Assembly (NCBI GenBank): GCA_017473165.1
Contig: JAFUNA010000014.1
Coordinates: 1-64,000 of the forward strand
DNA: 64,000 nt
DNA from: Clostridia bacterium
GTDB lineage: Bacteria; Bacillota; Clostridia; Oscillospirales; Acutalibacteraceae
Reading direction: 5' to 3'
Position numbers and translations under genes: made by a program. Shown here piece after piece: positions 58,275 through 64,000 of this stretch (position 1 is its first letter; each line of letters starts with the position of its first letter). The notes under the pieces are model-generated. The model did no database searches and was not told the DNA's origin. It worked only from the letters and a program-made list of their open reading frames with translations.

Positions 58275-61200
58275 TCAGCTTCGTTCAAACACCGCACCGT
58301 CGGGCACGGGTGTGCCCGTTACGTTATAATCGGGCATTTTCGATGAACTTGCGGCATCAAAAATATATTTGTTGCCATCAACTTTGAAAACATAAGTGTT
58401 TTTTCCGTCATCGGTTTTCATTATCAGCCTTGTATCGCTCAACTGAAATTCACCCTCGGCATAGTAGCTGCTTAACGGCGAATACATAAAGACAAATCTG
58501 TTGTTATCCTTCAGCGCAAAATTCGGCTTGATATAATCCGTGCTGTCCGTGTAGGTATAGACTGCACTGCTCTCGGAAAACACAAATCTTTCGGAAACAA
58601 GTGCATCGGCAAAGTTTGTGTCACCCAAATCATTTCTGCTGACTTCAACGGCTATAAGCCATCCGCCCATCGCCGTATCGCCGACCTCGGGCACAAGCTT
58701 GTCAATGAGAATTATCATCGATTTACCCTGCCGTGCAACCATATCAACCTCAAATCTGACCGAGGTTGTACCGTCGGAAACATAGATAAGATAAAGAACA
58801 TTTTCCTTAAAAAAGCTATCGTTATATTTGCTGCTTGACTGTCCGAATGACGGCAGCTCGTCCCATGTTGAGTCAAACTGAAAATCATCAGCTGTTGCCT
58901 TAACAAATTTCTCAAACCCCTCTGCAGTTTCAAACGCTGCAACGGAACGGTGGCTCGGGTCACCGTAGGGTGACCAATACTTTTTCTCCGCATTTTCAAG
59001 AAGGATTTTTTCGCCGTTCTCGTTATATCCCGCCCAGCTTACCGTTGCAGCAAAATCAACGGGCTGATATGTTGGTCTTGTAAATTCGGGCTTGGTTGTT
59101 GCAGGCAAGGTCGGCTTTTGGAATTTTTCAGTTGACGGCTCTTCTGCCGTCACGGCGACGGTAGTATAAACCTCGGTGTTTTCGGTTACGTTTTCGATTT
59201 TTTCGAACACGGTGTTATCGGCAAAAAAATCAATATAGAATGTGTTGAAGCTTTGAGTTTTTCCGCTTAAGGATTCACCGACAATATAGATAAATTCCAT
59301 TCTGTAGCATTCGGACTTCGGAATGGAAATTCCGTCAAAGGAATAATCAAGGGTCTTGGTTTTATGGGGAGAAACAAGGTCAAATTTTCTTGCTTCATCT
59401 TCAGCGGATGCAGACTTGCATTCCTCCCACCAATAGCCGTCTTTAAGGCAATAAAGCCTGAAGCTGCCGTCAATATAAATATTTTCATTGCTTCTGCTTA
59501 CCCATTCAATCCGTGCATGGGGATTATCTTGCTCAAAGGAGGATTCAATTATATAAGCCTCAATATCCTTTGTGCTTGACGAAACAACCGTGTCGGAGGT
59601 CAGATTTTTGAAATATCTCGCAGCCTTTTGGTCATTCATTTCATGGAGTTTTGTTTCATACTCGCCGTAAATGAATTTTGCCGCAACCAAAGGAGGCATT
59701 TTGTTTTTGATTGAGTCCTTCCAACGGTTGCCGTCACTTGCTTCCCAGTATTCCGTAAGTGTGTATACATCATTGATAACGTTGAATGTCAGCGCCGCAA
59801 CATTACTGCTGCCGCCTATACTTGATACCCCGTTTTCTCCGAGAACATATTCATCATAAGATACATACATATAAGCCGTTACAGTTTCGATTTCACCCGA
59901 ATCCGCGGGTCCGCCGGCTTCGGTTGAAACAACCTCGTGCGATTCAAACGCAGCCGTGCCCTTGTTGTATCTGCCGCTGTGATACTCCATTATCGCCGCC
60001 GAAATTGCATCGTCAAGGGTCTGGTTCTGAATAAACTCAAACTTTACATATGTTGTTTCAACGCCGTTTTCCGAGGCAAGCTCAACGCCCTCGGAGCCTA
60101 AAAGCACCGTTATCCCCGCCATTTCAACAGGCTCGTCAAAAATATTCTGATAAAGAGGTGTACCTTTTAACTGAATTGTCAGCTCCCCTGTCTGAAGATT
60201 TGTTTCGGTTATTTCAAACATAGTGCCGTTTGGCAGTTTTTCTCTTTTTCCGTCATTCGCACGGTAAACAAAGGTTCCCGATTCCGCAGGCATTGACGTT
60301 GTGCCCTCGTAGGTTGAAACGGTAACCTTGAGCCTGTAGCCCGCATCGGGATATTCCTTTTCGGGATTTGTAAGGAAGCATACCGCTGCAACAATGCAGG
60401 CGATAACCGCAAGAATAATCACCCAAAAAGCGGGCTTTTTGTAGCTCATAACGCACTTCACACGCTCTTTAAGACCGACTTCACCAAAAGCAAGCGGGCA
60501 AGCCGCAATTCTTCTGCGATTAACGGAGCATTCAAGCAGGGCGGTTGCATAGCCTTTTCGTGCCGTTTCATCCATTTCGGAGCATACCTTTTCGTCGCAA
60601 GCCATCTCAATATCACGGCACAGAAGAATATAGGCAATCCACACAAGCGGATTAAACCAGTAGACCGCAAGAATAAGGAATCCCAGAGGCTTTATCCAAT
60701 GGTCACGGCGTTTGAGATGTGAATTTTCATGAGCAACAACGTGATTTCGGGTTTCGTCATCCATGCCGAAGGGAAGATAGATTTTCGGCTTAAATACGCC
60801 GAGAATAAAGGGAGATTTCACCGTTTCGCATTGCATGACATTGCCGTCAAGCAAAACGGCTGTCGAAACGCTTTTCTTAACTTTTATGTAGCTGACAATT
60901 CCGTAAATCAGAATTGCTGCAATGCCGACAAGCCAGACAATTGCACCGATTTCGGTCAGAATTTGCAAAGGATTTGCACTTGCACCAACCTGCGGTGCAA
61001 AGGTTTCGGAAATAACGGGATTTACAACGCTGTTAATCACGGGAATTCCGCTTGAAATTACAGGCTCATTAAGATAAGCAATATCTGTAGGTATTGTTTC
61101 CGCACTCGGAATAAGGCTCATTGCACTTTCGATTGAAAACGGCAAAACAAGTCTTATGCCTGCAATTGCCCAGAGAATGCAGATGAATTTTCTCGGAATT

Positions 61201-61292
61201 TTCTTGAAAATGAGTCTGACAAGCATTACGGCAAGAATTATGTAGCTTGCGGTTATGCTGACATTGAGAAAATCAACAAAAATGTTTGCCAT
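58275..61292 (-). CDS. BlaR1-type M56 membrane metallopeptidase with very large extracytoplasmic domain
   Basis: Product of 1005 residues. Membrane helices at about 10-28, 37-55, 115-140, 205-228 and 290-312. The cytoplasmic loop has the zinc peptidase site HVVAHENSHLKRRDHW (HExxH type) and MACDEKVCSEMDETARKGYA. After the last helix about 690 residues lie outside, replacing the penicillin-binding domain of BlaR1. They appear to hold several beta domains and a Thr/Pro-rich linker (EEPSTEKFQKPTLPATTKPE). In BlaR1/MecR1 signal binding activates the protease and inactivates the BlaI repressor. Start ATG 61290-61292 behind GGAGG, one base after the blaI-like stop, so they form one system. Signal unknown; no beta-lactamase nearby. 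Confidence 0.88.
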   Translation of the reverse strand: MANIFVDFLNVSITASYIILAVMLVRLIFKKIPRKFICILWAIAGIRLVLPFSIESAMSLIPSAETIPTDIAYLNEPVISSGIPVINSVVNPVISETFAPQVGASANPLQILTEIGAIVWLVGIAAILIYGIVSYIKVKKSVSTAVLLDGNVMQCETVKSPFILGVFKPKIYLPFGMDDETRNHVVAHENSHLKRRDHWIKPLGFLILAVYWFNPLVWIAYILLCRDIEMACDEKVCSEMDETARKGYATALLECSVNRRRIAACPLAFGEVGLKERVKCVMSYKKPAFWVIILAVIACIVAAVCFLTNPEKEYPDAGYRLKVTVSTYEGTTSMPAESGTFVYRANDGKREKLPNGTMFEITETNLQTGELTIQLKGTPLYQNIFDEPVEMAGITVLLGSEGVELASENGVETTYVKFEFIQNQTLDDAISAAIMEYHSGRYNKGTAAFESHEVVSTEAGGPADSGEIETVTAYMYVSYDEYVLGENGVSSIGGSSNVAALTFNVINDVYTLTEYWEASDGNRWKDSIKNKMPPLVAAKFIYGEYETKLHEMNDQKAARYFKNLTSDTVVSSSTKDIEAYIIESSFEQDNPHARIEWVSRSNENIYIDGSFRLYCLKDGYWWEECKSASAEDEARKFDLVSPHKTKTLDYSFDGISIPKSECYRMEFIYIVGESLSGKTQSFNTFYIDFFADNTVFEKIENVTENTEVYTTVAVTAEEPSTEKFQKPTLPATTKPEFTRPTYQPVDFAATVSWAGYNENGEKILLENAEKKYWSPYGDPSHRSVAAFETAEGFEKFVKATADDFQFDSTWDELPSFGQSSSKYNDSFFKENVLYLIYVSDGTTSVRFEVDMVARQGKSMIILIDKLVPEVGDTAMGGWLIAVEVSRNDLGDTNFADALVSERFVFSESSAVYTYTDSTDYIKPNFALKDNNRFVFMYSPLSSYYAEGEFQLSDTRLIMKTDDGKNTYVFKVDGNKYIFDAASSSKMPDYNVTGTPVPDGAVFERS

Positions 61293-61293
61293 A

Positions 61294-61650
61294 TCACTTG
61301 CCTCCTTCAATTATCTGCCGTATTTCGGCAATCTCATCGTCGGAAAGCTTCTGACGGCGTGCAAAAGCTGCAATGAATGCGGGCAAAGAGCCTTCAAACT
61401 TTTTTTCCATAAGCTCGTCGATTTCGGAAACCTCGGCTTCATCCTTTGAAACGATTGAGGTTACGATTGTGTTTTCGTTTTTCACAACTCCCCTTTCGGA
61501 AAGACGCTTGATAACCGTATAGGTTGTTGTTTTTGACCAGCCCAGCTTTTCCTTGCACAGCTCGGAGAGCTCACGGCTTGAAATCGGCTCATGCTCCCAG
61601 AGAATCAGACAAAATCTGTATTCGCTTTCAAAAATTTTCGGTGTAGCCAT
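61294..61650 (-). CDS. BlaI/MecI-family transcriptional repressor
   Basis: Product of 118 residues, full length. Winged helix: IFESEYRFCLILWEHEPISS, RELSELCKEKLGWSKTTTYT (recognition helix KTTTYTVIKRL), RGVVKNENTIVTSIVSKDEA, then a C-terminal dimer helix pair (DELMEKKFEGSLPAFIAAFA). It should repress its own operon until cleaved following M56 sensor activation. ATG 61648-61650 behind AAGGGGATA. Operators are visible over its promoter at 61675-61724. Confidence 0.92.
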   Translation of the reverse strand: MATPKIFESEYRFCLILWEHEPISSRELSELCKEKLGWSKTTTYTVIKRLSERGVVKNENTIVTSIVSKDEAEVSEIDELMEKKFEGSLPAFIAAFARRQKLSDDEIAEIRQIIEGGK

Positions 61651-61674
61651 ATTTTATCCCCTTTTCGTTTTATT

Positions 61675-61724
61675 CTAATGCATTAGTACAACTGTATTCT
61701 AACGCATTAGAACAAGTTTGTCAA
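61675..61724 (-). promoter_or_regulatory. promoter and BlaI-type operators
   Basis: Minus-strand promoter TTGACA (61719-61724), 17 bases, TAGAAT (61696-61701). Over it lie palindromes CTAATGCATTAG (61675-61686) and CTAACGCATTAG (61699-61710), centres 24 bases apart, with TACAACTGTA (61687-61696) between, the TACA/TGTA core known for BlaI/MecI. The operators cover the -10 and the start region, as expected for autorepression. Confidence 0.8.
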
Positions 61725-61792
61725 TAGTTTTTTTAATTTACACCGCAGGGCAGCTTGACTCAAGCCGACAAGAGCGCAGACAAAAATAAGAA

Positions 61793-61821
61793 TTGATTTT
61801 AGTTTAAAAAATTGTTATAAT
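61793..61821 (+). promoter_or_regulatory. sigma-A promoter of ligA
   Basis: TTGATT (61793-61798), 17 bases, TATAAT (61816-61821). Confidence 0.7.
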
Positions 61822-61838
61822 AGTAACATTAATTATAA

Positions 61839-64000
<2,162 letters not shown>

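Overview
The window looks like a chromosomal piece of an uncultured, anaerobic, gut- or rumen-type Clostridia (probably Oscillospiraceae/Ruminococcaceae). The pointers are moderate GC, strong AAGGAG/GGAGG ribosome sites, TTGACA-N17-TATAAT promoters, a T-box leader, a BlaI/M56 pair, InlB-repeat and CotH surface proteins, and Fe-S/flavin redox enzymes of strict anaerobes. This placement is by gene content only. There is no rRNA, phage, plasmid or CRISPR in the window.

Layout. 1-3036: two inverted copies of a MITE-like element (22-bp ends, TA flanks) bracket two small genes, a short-chain dehydrogenase remnant and a GH16 glucanase. 3037-10848: an Old Yellow Enzyme-type flavin/Fe-S reductase, a secreted BNR/sialidase-like protein, an acetyltransferase, DUF2804 and small proteins, and a GH92 mannosidase. 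10986-13682: GH127 beta-L-arabinofuranosidase and a nucleoside phosphorylase. 13766-21433 (minus): a six-gene operon of GDPD phosphodiesterase, ribulose-phosphate epimerase, ribokinase, a beta-propeller/alpha-barrel protein, a phytoene-desaturase-like flavoprotein and an FAD/2Fe-2S reductase. 21628-26780 (plus): a TetM-like GTPase, a membrane protein and a GH38 mannosidase. 26825-36100 (minus): a GtaA/DUF4965-type protein, a 1476-residue InlB-repeat surface protein, a coiled-coil protein and a secreted papain-like protease. 36677-39322: a T-box leader in front of an HTH-cupin-acyl-CoA synthetase fusion. 39486-49581 (minus): a membrane sensor pair, two CotH-type kinases, phosphoglucomutase/phosphomannomutase, a second GH38 and a NifU-domain protein. 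49742-57314: NAD(P)HX repair enzyme, a lipoprotein, a patatin, a GH125 mannosidase, tRNA-Thr(GGT), a GxGYxYP lipoprotein and a membrane protein. 57422-64000: TrmO, an M56/BlaI sensor system, DNA ligase A and the start of a GcvH-like gene.

How it works together. GH92, two GH38 enzymes, GH125 and a phosphohexomutase, mostly without signal peptides, suggest cytoplasmic trimming of alpha-mannans or high-mannose N-glycans taken up as oligosaccharides. No transporter or endoglycosidase for this lies in the window. A separate secreted layer (sialidase-like, papain-like protease, InlB protein, two CotH proteins) shares amphipathic helices, usually at the C terminus.

The most notable regulatory signal is a set of four near-identical promoter-like elements, (T/C)A(G/A)ACC-N16-C(G/A)TCTTAT, with exactly conserved spacing. 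They lie upstream of the sialidase-like gene, the protease gene, the zinc-ribbon membrane gene, and a stretch with no gene. They look like an ECF-type (or SigI-type) sigma regulon whose sigma factor is outside the window. The second is the T-box ahead of an acyl-CoA synthetase, which suggests amino-acid-responsive activation of a branched or aromatic acid.
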